From Streptomyces sp. B21-083 (GTDB lineage Bacteria; Actinomycetota; Actinomycetes; Streptomycetales; Streptomycetaceae): a DNA stretch of 64,000 nucleotides. The translations under genes and the position numbers were made by a program. Numbering within the stretch: position 1 is the first letter of the stretch; each line of letters starts with the position of its first letter. Under the pieces are notes generated by a model that did not search any database, was not told where the DNA came from, and saw only the letters and a program-made list of their open reading frames with translations. The stretch is from NCBI RefSeq assembly GCF_036898825.1, contig NZ_JARUND010000001.1:3596001-3660000 (forward strand). The letters are read 5' to 3'. Below are positions 33,971 to 42,592 of this stretch, in pieces.

Positions 33971-35119
33971 TCAGGTGGCCGTCGGCAGCGGCAGGGCGCC
34001 GTACGAGGGGGCGGCGGCCGGGGCCGGGTCGTTCTGGGGTCTGTGCGATCCGCGCGCGGCGAAGGACGTCGGTGTGGGAGTCGGCCTCGTCGCGGCACGT
34101 CCGCCGTGGCTGCCGCCGTTGCCATTGCCATTGCCGTGGCCGTTTCCACCGCCGCCGCCGTTGCTGTTGCCGCCGGCGCCGTTCCCCTTGCCACCGTTGT
34201 CACCGGCGCCGTTCTGGCCGCCCTCGGCGCCGGTGTCTCCCTTGCCCGACCCGGTGCCTGTACCCGTTCCCGTGTCGGCGTTCGAGTGGACGCCCGGATC
34301 GTCCTTCAGGGCGGTCTCGCAGTACTGCGGCACCTTCTTGACACCCTTGGCCGCCTTCTCCAGGGCCCGGCTGCGCTCCGCCTCCAGCTTCTTGCCGCTG
34401 CGCATGTCGCGGCAGGACGAGGCGAGTCCGCCCCGCCGGCCGCCGGGCAGGCCCATGTCGGAGCGGGACCCGTGGCCCCCGTCCGCCGGGCCCTTCCTGC
34501 TCTCCTCGGGTTCCGGGGAACCGTTGCCGAAGGAACCCCCGGGCGCGCCGCCGGGTCTGAGGGACGGGACGCTTCTGCCCCGGGTGCCGTCCGGCGACGG
34601 CGAGGCCAGCATGGGGTCGCGCGACTCGGCGGCCGAGACGGTGGCGGTGGGGCGGCCGGGCTCGTCGCCGCGGAAAGGGTTCGGCAGGACGCCGACACCG
34701 GCGGCCATCGCGACCGAACCGGCCATACCGGCGGCCAGCGCGGCACCGAGCCCCAGCCGCAGGGGGCGGCCCCAGCGGGCCGCGCGGACGCCCCTCCGGT
34801 GGGAGGCACCGGAACGCCCGGCCCCTCCTACGCGTACGAGGCCCATGTCGGATCCCATGTCCGACGCGGGTGCGACGGCGGTGAGGTCCGGGGCCGGGCG
34901 CGCCTTGCGGAAGGCGGCCAGCGCCGCGGCCTCGCCGGGGAGTTCGGCGCCGCTCCGCGGGGGGTCCACGGAGAGCGCGCCCAGGGTCTTGGCGAGCCGC
35001 TCCGCCCGGTCGCGGGCCTCGGGGCCCGCGGACGTCAGTGAAGCCTCCAGCGGCTCCCCGCTCAGCAGGCGTTCCGCCGCAGCGCGGTCCAGCCACCTGT
35101 ACCGGTCGTCGTCGGCCAT
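33971..35119 (-). CDS. Membrane protein co-expressed with ECF sigma factor (putative anti-sigma factor)
   Basis: 382 residues from ATG 35119, overlapping the sigma stop (TGATG). A cytoplasmic N-terminal region of about 115 residues (DRYRWLDRAAAERLLSG... LAAFRKARPAP) is followed by one membrane segment at about 118-142 (LGLGAALAAGMAGSVAMAAG) and a long extracytoplasmic tail. The tail has two Cys (SSCRDMRSG, VPQYCETAL) and a Gly/Asn-rich repeat of GNG and GGN units. Topology and operon position fit an anti-sigma factor, but no zinc-binding HxxxCxxC motif is present, so the role is inferred. Confidence 0.7.
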   Translation of the reverse strand: MADDDRYRWLDRAAAERLLSGEPLEASLTSAGPEARDRAERLAKTLGALSVDPPRSGAELPGEAAALAAFRKARPAPDLTAVAPASDMGSDMGLVRVGGAGRSGASHRRGVRAARWGRPLRLGLGAALAAGMAGSVAMAAGVGVLPNPFRGDEPGRPTATVSAAESRDPMLASPSPDGTRGRSVPSLRPGGAPGGSFGNGSPEPEESRKGPADGGHGSRSDMGLPGGRRGGLASSCRDMRSGKKLEAERSRALEKAAKGVKKVPQYCETALKDDPGVHSNADTGTGTGTGSGKGDTGAEGGQNGAGDNGGKGNGAGGNSNGGGGGNGHGNGNGNGGSHGGRAATRPTPTPTSFAARGSHRPQNDPAPAAAPSYGALPLPTAT

Positions 35120-35796
35120 CACATGTCCTTCTGCGTCCGCGAACGCGTATGCGTCACACCGGCCGACGTCACCGCACGTCCGTGCGGTTCCCGTGGGGGT
35201 GGCAGCGCGTCGAGCGCGGCGGTCGCGTCCGGGTCCTCCCCGAGCAACTCCGCGAGCCGCCGCAGACCGCGGTGCGCCGCCGTGCGTACGGCTCCGGGGC
35301 GTTTGCCGAGGGTCTCGGCGGCGGTCTTGGCGTCGAGGCCGACGACCACCCGCAGGACGACGGCCTCGGCCTGGTCCTGCGGCAACCGGGCGATGAGGGA
35401 GAGGGTGCTGTCGGTGGCCAGCGACTCCATGGCCTCGCCCGCCGTGTCGGAGTCGGCGGCCCGGCCGGACAGCTCGGTCTCGTCGCCGCCTATGGCGGGG
35501 CGGCGTCCGCGCATCCGTACGTGGTCCAGGGCACGGTTACGGGCTATCCGCGCGGCCCAGCCCCGGAACCGGTCCGCGTCCCCGCTGAACCGGTCCAGGT
35601 CACGGGCGATCTGCAGCCAGGCCTCGGACGTCACGTCCTCGGCGTCGGGGTCGCCGACCAGCGTCCGCACGTATCCGAGCAGCCGTGGGTGCACCGCGCG
35701 GTACACAGTCCGGAACGCGGTCTCGTCCCCAGCCTGTGCCGCAAGCACCGCGGTGGTCAGCTCCGCGTCGTCCCCCTGCACCACACCTCTTTGCAC
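35119..35796 (-). CDS. ECF sigma factor A
   Basis: 225 residues from GTG 35796; in-frame GTGs at 35784 and 35781 are alternatives. Region 2 is in FRTVYRAVHPRLLGYVRTLVGDPDAEDVTSEAWLQIARDL and FRGWAARIARNRALDHVRMR; region 4 is in LPQDQAEAVVLRVVVGLDAKTAAETLGKRPGAVRTAAHRGLRRL. It is a paralogue of the sigma factor at 36312 with an almost identical region 4.2. It is translationally coupled to a putative anti-sigma membrane protein. Target promoters unknown. Confidence 0.92.
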   Translation of the reverse strand: MQRGVVQGDDAELTTAVLAAQAGDETAFRTVYRAVHPRLLGYVRTLVGDPDAEDVTSEAWLQIARDLDRFSGDADRFRGWAARIARNRALDHVRMRGRRPAIGGDETELSGRAADSDTAGEAMESLATDSTLSLIARLPQDQAEAVVLRVVVGLDAKTAAETLGKRPGAVRTAAHRGLRRLAELLGEDPDATAALDALPPPREPHGRAVTSAGVTHTRSRTQKDM

Positions 35797-35901
35797 CTGA
35801 ACCGGCGCCGCTCTGGCGGAGCTGGTTCTCGCCGTCGTGGTTCTCCATGAATGGCCGCGGTCCCAGGCCTCGGTGGACGTGGGTGCCCGACGTCGCAGCC
35901 T

Positions 35902-35920
35902 GTAACGAAAGGCACGTTAC
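35902..35920. promoter_or_regulatory. Inverted repeat GTAACG-N7-CGTTAC upstream of ECF sigma A
   Basis: A perfect 6-bp inverted repeat lies about 106 bases upstream of the sigma A start, inside the 315-base gap between the two sigma units. It could be an operator or a leader hairpin; nothing else in that gap looks coding. Confidence 0.35.
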
Positions 35921-36111
35921 GGCGTGAAAGCGCTCCTCGTCCATGTCCGTACAAACGTGCAACCGACTCGTGACGGAGTGACGGTGTGACAGAAACAGCA
36001 CGCACGGCGCTGTAGGAGATACGGGCCGCCGCGCGGCCCGTGCCGCGCGACGGCCGGGGCCTCTCCTGTGGGGGGTGGCGGCTCCGGCCGTCTCCGCGAC
36101 GGCGGCCCCGG

Positions 36112-36315
36112 TCACCGCCAGTCGTCCCGGCGCCGGGTGCGGGTCACCTTGTGCGCGCCGGAGTCCCGGGCCGCGAGAAACGCGGTGACCGCCCTCCGTT
36201 CCGCGTCACCGGTGATGTCCTCGTCCCGGGAGCGTTCGCGCAGGACGGCGGCGAGCAGTCCCGCCAGGCGCGGGCGGCCCCGCCTCCGGCTGCCGGTCAT
36301 GTCGTCGCCGTTCAT
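36112..36315 (-). CDS. Small basic protein coupled to ECF sigma factor B
   Basis: 67 residues, rich in Arg (MNGDDMTGSRRRGRPRLAG... DDWR). The ATG overlaps the sigma B stop as ATGA, so translation is probably coupled. There is no membrane segment, cysteine or recognised domain. The position after a sigma gene suggests a regulator or partner of sigma B, but this is only context. Confidence 0.6.
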   Translation of the reverse strand: MNGDDMTGSRRRGRPRLAGLLAAVLRERSRDEDITGDAERRAVTAFLAARDSGAHKVTRTRRRDDWR

Positions 36316-36977
36316 GTCGGTTCCCCCAGCTGCCGGGCGAGGCGTTTCAGTCCCCGGTGTGCCGCCGTGCGTACCGCGCCGGGGCGTTTGCCGAGGACGC
36401 GGGCGGCGGCGGGGGCGTCGAGGCCGACGACCACGCGGAGCAGGACCGCCTCGGCCTGGTCGCGCGGGAGCCCGGCGATCAGCCCGAGGGCGTACTCCGT
36501 GGAGAGGGTCTCCAGTGCCTGGTCGGCGGTGCTGTGCGGGCCGGGCAGGTCGAGTACGTCCTGTTCGAGCGCCGTTCCCTGAGGCCTCACCCGTCTTCGG
36601 CGCAGCAGGTCGAGGGCGCGGTGGCGGGCGATGGTCGCCGTCCAGCCGCGGAAACCGGGGCCGTCACCCCTGAACCGGCCCAGGTCGCGGGAGATCTCCA
36701 GCCAGGTGTCGGACGCCACGTCCTCCGCCTCGTCGCCGACGAGCCCCCGCAGATAGCCGAGGAGTCCGGGCTGGACCAGCCGGTACGCGACCGCGAAGGC
36801 GGCCTCGTCCCCGTCCTGGGCCCGCGCGACCGCGTCGCCCAACTGCTCGTCGTACAGCTGTACACGGCGGGGTTCCCGTCGTCCCTGACCCAAGCGCTGT
36901 CCTCGTCCGTAACGGCGTATCGAGTGCGAGTGCGGGTTCGACTCCCCGTCCCCATGGGCATCTGCGTCGCCCGGCAC
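36312..36977 (-). CDS. ECF sigma factor B
   Basis: 221 residues from GTG 36977, the only in-frame start before region 2. Residues 1-40 are His/Arg-rich and poorly conserved in character. Then FAVAYRLVQPGLLGYLRGLVGDEAEDVASDTWLEISRDL and FRGWTATIARHRALDLLRRRR (region 2), and LPRDQAEAVLLRVVVGLDAPAAARVLGKRPGAVRTAAHRGLKRLARQL (region 4). It is close kin to sigma A at 35119. It is preceded by a hypothetical gene 24 bases upstream and followed by a coupled 67-residue protein, so its operon differs from that of sigma A. Confidence 0.9.
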   Translation of the reverse strand: MPGDADAHGDGESNPHSHSIRRYGRGQRLGQGRREPRRVQLYDEQLGDAVARAQDGDEAAFAVAYRLVQPGLLGYLRGLVGDEAEDVASDTWLEISRDLGRFRGDGPGFRGWTATIARHRALDLLRRRRVRPQGTALEQDVLDLPGPHSTADQALETLSTEYALGLIAGLPRDQAEAVLLRVVVGLDAPAAARVLGKRPGAVRTAAHRGLKRLARQLGEPT

Positions 36978-37001
36978 GGAAACGTCACTGCTCGACGGGG
37001 T

Positions 37002-37406
37002 TCAGATCGCCGTGGCGTCCCGGCACAGCAGTCGCAGCGAACCGTGGCCGGCGAAACAGCGGCGGGCTTCGTCGGCGGGGTCCCACAACCGTCCGTCGGC
37101 CGTGCGGATCCAGTGCCCGCCGTCCGCCTCCAGCCACTCCGCGCCGCCCTCGGTCCGGCGCACGATCACCTCGCCCGCGTACGCCCCGAAGCCGCGCAGC
37201 ACCGACTCCACGGCGGCGTACGGCGTCTGCTCGCGGCGGAGTTCCTCGATCATCCGGTCGACGCGCCACAGGCTCTGGGTCGAGTAGTCGAGGCGCAGCC
37301 GCGCGCCCTCGCGCATCGTCGCGACGGTGTCGGCGGCCCAGCGCACGGGTTTGGCGGCGGCCTGCGGGCGGGCTGGTGCTCGGTGTGCTGCTCGGTGTGC
37401 GGTCAC
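37002..37406 (-). CDS. Hypothetical protein upstream of ECF sigma factor B
   Basis: 134 residues from GTG 37406 (MTAHRAAHRAP...). A mixed alpha/beta pattern is seen: REGARLRLDYSTQSLWRVDRMIEELRREQ, then GFGAYAGEVIVRRTEGGAEWLE, then DPADEARRCFAGHGSLRLLCRD. The central part resembles small immunity-like or DUF3806-type folds that have a helix followed by GxYxGE. No signal or membrane segment. It is in line with the sigma B operon at a 24-base gap. Confidence 0.6.
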   Translation of the reverse strand: MTAHRAAHRAPARPQAAAKPVRWAADTVATMREGARLRLDYSTQSLWRVDRMIEELRREQTPYAAVESVLRGFGAYAGEVIVRRTEGGAEWLEADGGHWIRTADGRLWDPADEARRCFAGHGSLRLLCRDATAI

Positions 37407-37538
37407 AGTCCAGGAAAGCGCGCAGGTGGCGATCGGTGTCACCCGATTCCGGCGGCTGACGGGGATCAGCGCGGGACCGCCCCACGTCCACCCCAGGACG
37501 ACCACAGGAAAGCCACAGGGCTCACCCTCCTTTGAGGG

Positions 37539-38147
37539 TCACGCCCGTCCCCGTGCCCGTCGCGACACCACCGCGCGCAGCACGCGCCGCCCCTCCGTCG
37601 ACACCGCCAGCGCCTGCCGCAGTCCGCCGGAACCGTGCCCGGCGAGCAGTTCCAGGACGGTGATCTGCCGCCGCAGTTCGGCCGCCACGAGGGGCGACAT
37701 GCCCTCCGTGGCGCCCGCGCGGTAGGACTCGACCGAGGACGGACCGGTGGCGGAGGCGGCGGAAGCGGCGGAGGCGTCCAGGAGTTGGTGGATGCGGAGG
37801 GCGGCGACGGAGCAGGCGTCGGCCCATTCGCGCACTCCGGCCGCGGACCGGACGGCGGGGGCGGCGGCGAGCATCCACCGGGCGAGGAGGGCGGCCTCAC
37901 CCTCGGGGGAGAGCGCGGGGGCGGGGGCTGGGGCGTCCGGTCCGCCGTCGGTGTCGAGCTTGGCGCGGGCCTGTTCCAGACGGGTCGCCCAGTCCTCCGC
38001 GTCGCTGCCGTCGGCAAGGCCGGCCCACAGGGGGCGCAGGATCTCGTCGTCCCCTCCCAGGAGGGACACGCACCGATCCAAACAAGCCAGTCCGCCGGCT
38101 GTCAGGGCACGCTCGTCGGCATCGGCGATCAGTTCCACCAGGCTCAT
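37539..38147 (-). CDS. Hypothetical Ala-rich helical protein
   Basis: 202 residues from ATG 38147 (MSLVELIADADERAL); the frame opens earlier without a ribosome-binding site. It is predicted almost all helical, with Ala/Leu-rich stretches and a Pro/Ala linker near residue 75. The end (SPLVAAELRRQITVLELLAGHGSGGLRQALAVSTEGRRVLRAVVSRR) looks like a small helical bundle. No known domain recognised. It runs in the same direction as the next hypothetical gene, 76 bases apart. Confidence 0.65.
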   Translation of the reverse strand: MSLVELIADADERALTAGGLACLDRCVSLLGGDDEILRPLWAGLADGSDAEDWATRLEQARAKLDTDGGPDAPAPAPALSPEGEAALLARWMLAAAPAVRSAAGVREWADACSVAALRIHQLLDASAASAASATGPSSVESYRAGATEGMSPLVAAELRRQITVLELLAGHGSGGLRQALAVSTEGRRVLRAVVSRRARGRA

Positions 38148-38223
38148 GCAGGCATCCCCTCCCAGGGCGCCATCCCTTACGGAGCCCGTACTCTCCCCTA
38201 CTGCGTGCAACGTACCCGGAGCG

Positions 38224-38778
38224 TCACAGAGGCAGAACGCCGAGCCGGTCGAGGAACCTGAAGAACAGGTTTTCGGCCAACGGGTCGGGTTCCGAAGTCA
38301 GTACGTCCAGAAGCGGCCCGGCGTTCACGGTGTGGCCGGCCTCGGCCGCCCAGTCGACCGCGCGTTCGGCCGCGTCGCCGGGTTCGAGGAAGTAGTCGTC
38401 GAGGGTGAGCGTGAGCCCCTCGTCCGATTCATCCGACCCGTTCTCCCCGTCGTCGCCCTGCCCGGCGCCCAGGTATCCGGCCATGGCGTCGCGCGCCAGA
38501 CAGGTGGTCCACGCCCCGCTCTCGGGCGCCGCCGCCTCCAGCACCACGCAGTGGCTGTCCATGACGTACCCGAAGAGCGCGGGCGCGCCGGTCTCCAGGG
38601 CGAGGGTGTTCATGCTGCCGATGTCGGCGCCGCCGCTCGGGTACTCCCACACCTGCCAGCCGTCGTCGCGCCGTTCGCGCGAGGTCAGCCCGTCGCGCAC
38701 CGCACGCAGCGCGTCGGTCTCGGCGAGCGGCCGCGCGCTCCTGCCCACGATCAAGTAGCCCCAGTAACCCAATGCCAT
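38224..38778 (-). CDS. Hypothetical acidic protein
   Basis: 184 residues from ATG 38778 (MALGYWGYLIVGRSARPLAE). Alternating beta strands in the first half (YLIVGR, WQVWEYPSG, HCVVLEAAAPESGAWTTCLA) and an acidic loop (GDDGENGSDESDEG) precede a helical end. No signal peptide. The pattern suggests a cytoplasmic immunity or regulatory-type protein, but I do not recognise a family. Confidence 0.65.
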   Translation of the reverse strand: MALGYWGYLIVGRSARPLAETDALRAVRDGLTSRERRDDGWQVWEYPSGGADIGSMNTLALETGAPALFGYVMDSHCVVLEAAAPESGAWTTCLARDAMAGYLGAGQGDDGENGSDESDEGLTLTLDDYFLEPGDAAERAVDWAAEAGHTVNAGPLLDVLTSEPDPLAENLFFRFLDRLGVLPL

Positions 38779-38866
38779 CCCCCTGGCCTTTTGGTTCTGC
38801 TCGCACTGCCCGCGCCGAATACACCACAGACAGCGGCGGGTTGGCCAGGGATCCGACAATCGGACG

Positions 38867-39700
38867 TCAGACGCCCACGGAGGCGGGGCCCTGCAGGGCC
38901 TTCTCGTGCTGCATACGGGTCAGCCGGAGCACGACGAGGATCGCGAGCACGGCTGCCACCAGGTCGACGGCGTCGGAGAAGAGCACCTGGCCGGTGGCGT
39001 CCTGGATCTCCTCTGCCGTGTCGGCCCGGTCGTACGCTCTGGACCCGAAACTGTCGGTGAAGAGCGCGATGAGCCACAGCGTCCACCAGGCGTTGACGAG
39101 TGCGTGCGAGGCGCGGGTTCCGGCGGCGCTGCTCGCGTCCCAGATGTCCAGCATGATCCGGCGCGGGAACCACAGGCAGACGACCGGCACGAACCAGCCC
39201 CAGCCCGCCCAGCCGCGCTTCATGCTGTGCCCGAACGGATCGAACACCTCGGCGTTGACCCGCACGCGCAGGAACCAGACGAGGTAGAAGACGGCCGTCG
39301 CGACGAAGGTCACCGTCTGCGCGACCCCGGCGGCGGCGTAGAGCGTGTCCGCGTGGTCGGCGCGGCGCATGAGGGCGTTGTAACCGCCGACGCCGAGGCC
39401 GTCGTCCGCGAGGGAGCCCATCGCGTCGTACATGGTGAGGCCGGCGTAGACGGAGAAGAGGTCGGCGGCGAGGACCACGCCGAGCATCACGGCGACGGCC
39501 TTGCCGAGTCCGACCGGCGAACGCAGCCAGGCCGGTCCGTGCGGCTGGACGACGGGCCCGGTGGGCGCGGTCGGCGGCGAGAGCACGGGCTGGGACACGA
39601 ACGTGCGCCCGGACGTGGGCTCGTCGGCGGCGTCGGCGCAGTCCCAGCACAGGCCCTCGGGTGAAGCGGCCGTGGACAGCTTGCAGTGCTTGCACAACAT
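38867..39700 (-). CDS. DUF4328 membrane protein with N-terminal zinc ribbon
   Basis: 277 residues from ATG 39700. The N-terminus has a four-Cys ribbon (C3-x2-C6 and C18-x2-C21), then a Pro-rich linker, then five or six membrane segments forming the DUF4328 domain (AVAVMLGVVLAADLFSVYAG, FVATAVFYLVWFLRVRVNAEVF, GWGWFVPVVCLWFPRRIMLDIW). DUF4328 proteins are common in actinobacteria with no known function. Monocistronic. Confidence 0.82.
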   Translation of the reverse strand: MLCKHCKLSTAASPEGLCWDCADAADEPTSGRTFVSQPVLSPPTAPTGPVVQPHGPAWLRSPVGLGKAVAVMLGVVLAADLFSVYAGLTMYDAMGSLADDGLGVGGYNALMRRADHADTLYAAAGVAQTVTFVATAVFYLVWFLRVRVNAEVFDPFGHSMKRGWAGWGWFVPVVCLWFPRRIMLDIWDASSAAGTRASHALVNAWWTLWLIALFTDSFGSRAYDRADTAEEIQDATGQVLFSDAVDLVAAVLAILVVLRLTRMQHEKALQGPASVGV

Positions 39701-39825
39701 ACGGATCCCCCGGAAACGAGAAAGCGGGCGCCGCCCCTCCCCAGGGCCACGCCCGACAGACAGACGAATACATGTACTAGTCGTGCGGAACCTATGGCGC
39801 ACCGGGCCCGTACGTCCACCCCGTT

Positions 39826-41553
39826 TCAGCCCAACCTTCCCGCCAGCTTCCTGAAGTCGGTCCAGGACAGGGGCGGCTGGGCGCGGGGGTCCCACAGCTT
39901 CTGCACGGTCGCCCGCAGCGGCATCCGTATCCCGGCGGCCACCTGGTTCTGTGTCTGCGATCCGGCGAGGTCGCACCAGACGGCGAAGACCCCGCCGAGT
40001 ATCTGCCCGTCGTACGCCGAGGAGACGGCCGTACTGCCGCGCAGCACCCGGGGCGTCCACTGCTTGTAGATCCGCTCGCCGGTGGGGTAGACGAAGGTGT
40101 TCGGCTGCCCGAGCACGTAGTAGAGGTACTCGTCGTTGTAGTTGACGACCTTGCGGCCGGCGCTCAGATACCCGGCCGGCTGCCGGGCGCCGATCTCCTT
40201 GCCGGTCCAGTAGGCGACCTGGATGTTCTTGCCCGGCTGCACGGAACTCGACTGGTAGAAGCCGTCGTTCCAGGCGCGCATGGCTGTCCGGCCGTGGGCG
40301 CGGACAGTGGCGGCCCGGTCGTTGAGCCAGCCCGTAGCGAGGTCGGAGACACCGGCGCCGGACCCGTACTTCTGGGCGGCCGCGGCGGCGAGCTGGGGGT
40401 AGGAGGTCGCCGGACTGGAGACCGTCAGGGCCCGGTACTCGTCGCCGCCCAGGTTCCAGGACGCGCCGGGGAAGAGGTCGGCGTACTCGCCCAGCAGATC
40501 GTCGACGATCTTCGCGGACTCCGGCTTGGAGATGTCGATCGCCCCGCGGGCCGGCGTGCCCTGCGCGTTTCTCAGCTGGAGGTCGGGGTGGGCGGCGAGG
40601 ACCGCGCCGAGGTGCCCCGGGCTGTCGATCTCGGGTACGACGGTGATGTGGCGGCTCGCGGCGAGGGCGACGATGCCGCGGACCTCGGCCTTGGTGAGGT
40701 GGTCGCTGGACACGATCTCCGGGTGGGTGTCGGAGGCGATCCGGAAGCCCTGGTCGTCGGAGAAGTGCAGGCCCAGCTCGTTGAACTTGAGGTCGCCCAG
40801 CTCACGGACGCGGTCCTTGATCCACGACGCCGTGAAGGGCTTGCGGGCGATGTCCAGCATGAACCCGCGCTGCGCCTTGGCCGGCCGGTCGCGCACGACG
40901 CCCTCGGGGGCGGTGCTCCCGCCGCTCACCTCCTGCTTGAGGGTGCGGGTGCCGTAGAAGACGCCGGCTTCGGCGGGGCCGGCGACGGTGACGCGGCCGT
41001 TGGTGACGGTGAGGGTGTAGGACTCGGGGCCCTTCGCGGCCTGACCCGGGTCCAGCTTGAGCTGGACGTCCCCGGCACGCGGGGCGGCCGTCCCGCCGTA
41101 CGTCATCCTCAGCTCACCGGCGAGCAGCTTCCCCTCGTCGGCGAGTGCGCCGGCGCCGACGACCACCCGGGACGCCGACGCTGGGCGCCAGCCCGGACCC
41201 CGGGCGGGTATGTGCTCGCGTACGGCGGGGATGGTGCGGGGCGTCTTGGAGAGCGGGTAGACGCGGGCCGGAGACGGGGAGGGCGGGGCGGGGGCCTGGG
41301 CGCGGGACGAGGTGGACGGGGAGCTGGCCGCCCCGGCCGCGTCCGAGGAACGCGCGGCGCCGGTCGACGCGATGTCACTGCCGGCGCCGGTGTCGGGGCC
41401 CGCGTCGCCGACCGGCCAGAGGGCGACGGTCACGCCCACCGCACCGGCCGCCACGAGAACACCGGCCCCGAGAAGCAACCCGGGCCCCTGCCCGTACGTC
41501 TTCCTCCCCAGACCCCGTTTCCGCTCGGGAGCCCGACGCCTGCGCCCGGTCAC
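39826..41553 (-). CDS. GH20 beta-N-acetylhexosaminidase, membrane-anchored or secreted
   Basis: 575 residues from GTG 41553. A basic start and hydrophobic segment at about 24-46 without an obvious cleavage site suggests a type II anchor or long signal, and a Ser/Ala/Pro tether runs to about 98. A GH20b-type N-terminal domain (about 110-220) precedes the TIM barrel: RGFMLDIARKPF, NELGLHFSDDQGFRI, VVPEIDSPGH and the catalytic Asp-Glu pair D371-E372 in WNLGGDEY. The enzyme removes terminal GlcNAc/GalNAc from chitin or cell-wall fragments by substrate-assisted catalysis. Confidence 0.92.
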   Translation of the reverse strand: MTGRRRRAPERKRGLGRKTYGQGPGLLLGAGVLVAAGAVGVTVALWPVGDAGPDTGAGSDIASTGAARSSDAAGAASSPSTSSRAQAPAPPSPSPARVYPLSKTPRTIPAVREHIPARGPGWRPASASRVVVGAGALADEGKLLAGELRMTYGGTAAPRAGDVQLKLDPGQAAKGPESYTLTVTNGRVTVAGPAEAGVFYGTRTLKQEVSGGSTAPEGVVRDRPAKAQRGFMLDIARKPFTASWIKDRVRELGDLKFNELGLHFSDDQGFRIASDTHPEIVSSDHLTKAEVRGIVALAASRHITVVPEIDSPGHLGAVLAAHPDLQLRNAQGTPARGAIDISKPESAKIVDDLLGEYADLFPGASWNLGGDEYRALTVSSPATSYPQLAAAAAQKYGSGAGVSDLATGWLNDRAATVRAHGRTAMRAWNDGFYQSSSVQPGKNIQVAYWTGKEIGARQPAGYLSAGRKVVNYNDEYLYYVLGQPNTFVYPTGERIYKQWTPRVLRGSTAVSSAYDGQILGGVFAVWCDLAGSQTQNQVAAGIRMPLRATVQKLWDPRAQPPLSWTDFRKLAGRLG

Positions 41554-41857
41554 CGGTCTCCACCTGCCCGAGCCTCACGTATCGCCCGCATGCCACGCAC
41601 CTCCTGATTCGCCTCCACCTCTGAAACCTACGACCGCACCCCACCGAAGTGGTCCACCGTACGTTCCGAAACTCTCCCGTTCGGGTGAAATTCAGACGTC
41701 CGTCGGACAGCTACTGACCACTTCTCGATAATGTGAGCGGTACTTCTCTCACACTCGTCCCACGCTTCTCCCGCACATCTCCCCACCCGCCTCCCCAGAA
41801 CACCGAGGACTCACGCTGTCCGCGCACCGTCTTCCCCACCTCTCCGGCCCGCTCGCC
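41554..41857. other. 304-base divergent region between hexosaminidase and OHCU decarboxylase genes
   Basis: No coding frame I trust. GATAATGTGAGC near 41728 contains a TAATGT that could be a -10 element for the plus-strand gene. I could not place a matching -35. Confidence 0.35.
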
Positions 41858-42382
41858 ATGCCGGCCCAGACGCGCGCCGAGTCCCCCTCTCCTACGCCGC
41901 CGAGCCTGGAGCGGTTCAACACCGAGCCCGCCGAGGACATCGAGCGCACGCTCCTCAGCTGCCTGCACAGCCTCCGCTGGGCCCGCCGCCTCACGGACCA
42001 CCGCCCCTACCCCGACCTGGACTCCCTGCTCGCCGCAGCGGACGAGGCGGCGTACGACCTGACCCCGGGCGACCTCTCCGAGGCCCTGGCCGCCGAGGCT
42101 CTGCCGGCGCTGCCTGACGGGGTGTACTCGGCGGCCCACATGGCCCTGGGGGCGGCGCATGCGGCGTACGAGAGCCGATTCGGCCACGTGTTCGTCATCT
42201 GCGTCGACCACATTTCCCCGGACGAGGCCCTCAACCAGGTCCTGTCAGGCATCCGGTCACGTCTGACGAACGATCCGGAGGAGGAACGGGTGGTCGCGGC
42301 AGAGGAACTCCGGCGCCTGGCAAGAAAACGGCTGGCGAGTCACCTCAGGGGCGCGGGGAACTGCGCGACCAGCCGCAACTGA
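41858..42382 (+). CDS. 2-oxo-4-hydroxy-4-carboxy-5-ureidoimidazoline (OHCU) decarboxylase family protein
   Basis: 174 residues from ATG 41858. OHCU decarboxylase gives S-allantoin, the last step of urate oxidation. Visible pattern: LERFNTEPAEDIERTLLSCLHSLRWARRLTDHRPY, LAAADEAAYDL, HAAYESRFGHVFVICVDHISPDEALNQVL and LTNDPEEERVVAAEELRRLARKRL. The central catalytic segment is shorter than in plant or vertebrate enzymes, as in related actinobacterial proteins, so activity is not certain. The last 11 residues (RGAGNCATSRN) are encoded by a dispersed 28-bp repeat. No uricase or HIU hydrolase gene is in the window. Confidence 0.8.
   Translation: MPAQTRAESPSPTPPSLERFNTEPAEDIERTLLSCLHSLRWARRLTDHRPYPDLDSLLAAADEAAYDLTPGDLSEALAAEALPALPDGVYSAAHMALGAAHAAYESRFGHVFVICVDHISPDEALNQVLSGIRSRLTNDPEEERVVAAEELRRLARKRLASHLRGAGNCATSRN
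42347..42374 (+). repeat. Dispersed short Streptomyces repeat, copy C, inside a coding end
   Basis: AGGGGCGCGGGGAACTGCGC plus GACCAGCC, identical to copy A (273-300). It overlaps the 3' end of the OHCU decarboxylase gene in frame and supplies the codons for R-G-A-G-N-C-A-T-S. Confidence 0.85.
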
Positions 42383-42592
42383 CCCGCACCCGGCGAAACA
42401 ACCGCAAGCACCTCCCCCAGTAGCCGCACGCAGTAGCCCGTACGAGCCTGTTTGATCACATCGGTAGGCCCGCTGTAAGCGTTCCGACAACACGTCGCTA
42501 CGATGGCCAGGGCCGGTGGACCGTACCCGGCCGGGCCCGTCCGACACCCGAAGCCGGCGCGGCTCCAGATCCCCGCTCCCGGAGGGTTTTCC

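Noticed and set aside
36925..36960. tRNA-like T-arm sequence (GGGTTCGACTCCCC)
   Set aside because: The stem does not pair over five bases, no D- or anticodon arm is found, and it lies inside the sigma B N-terminal codons.
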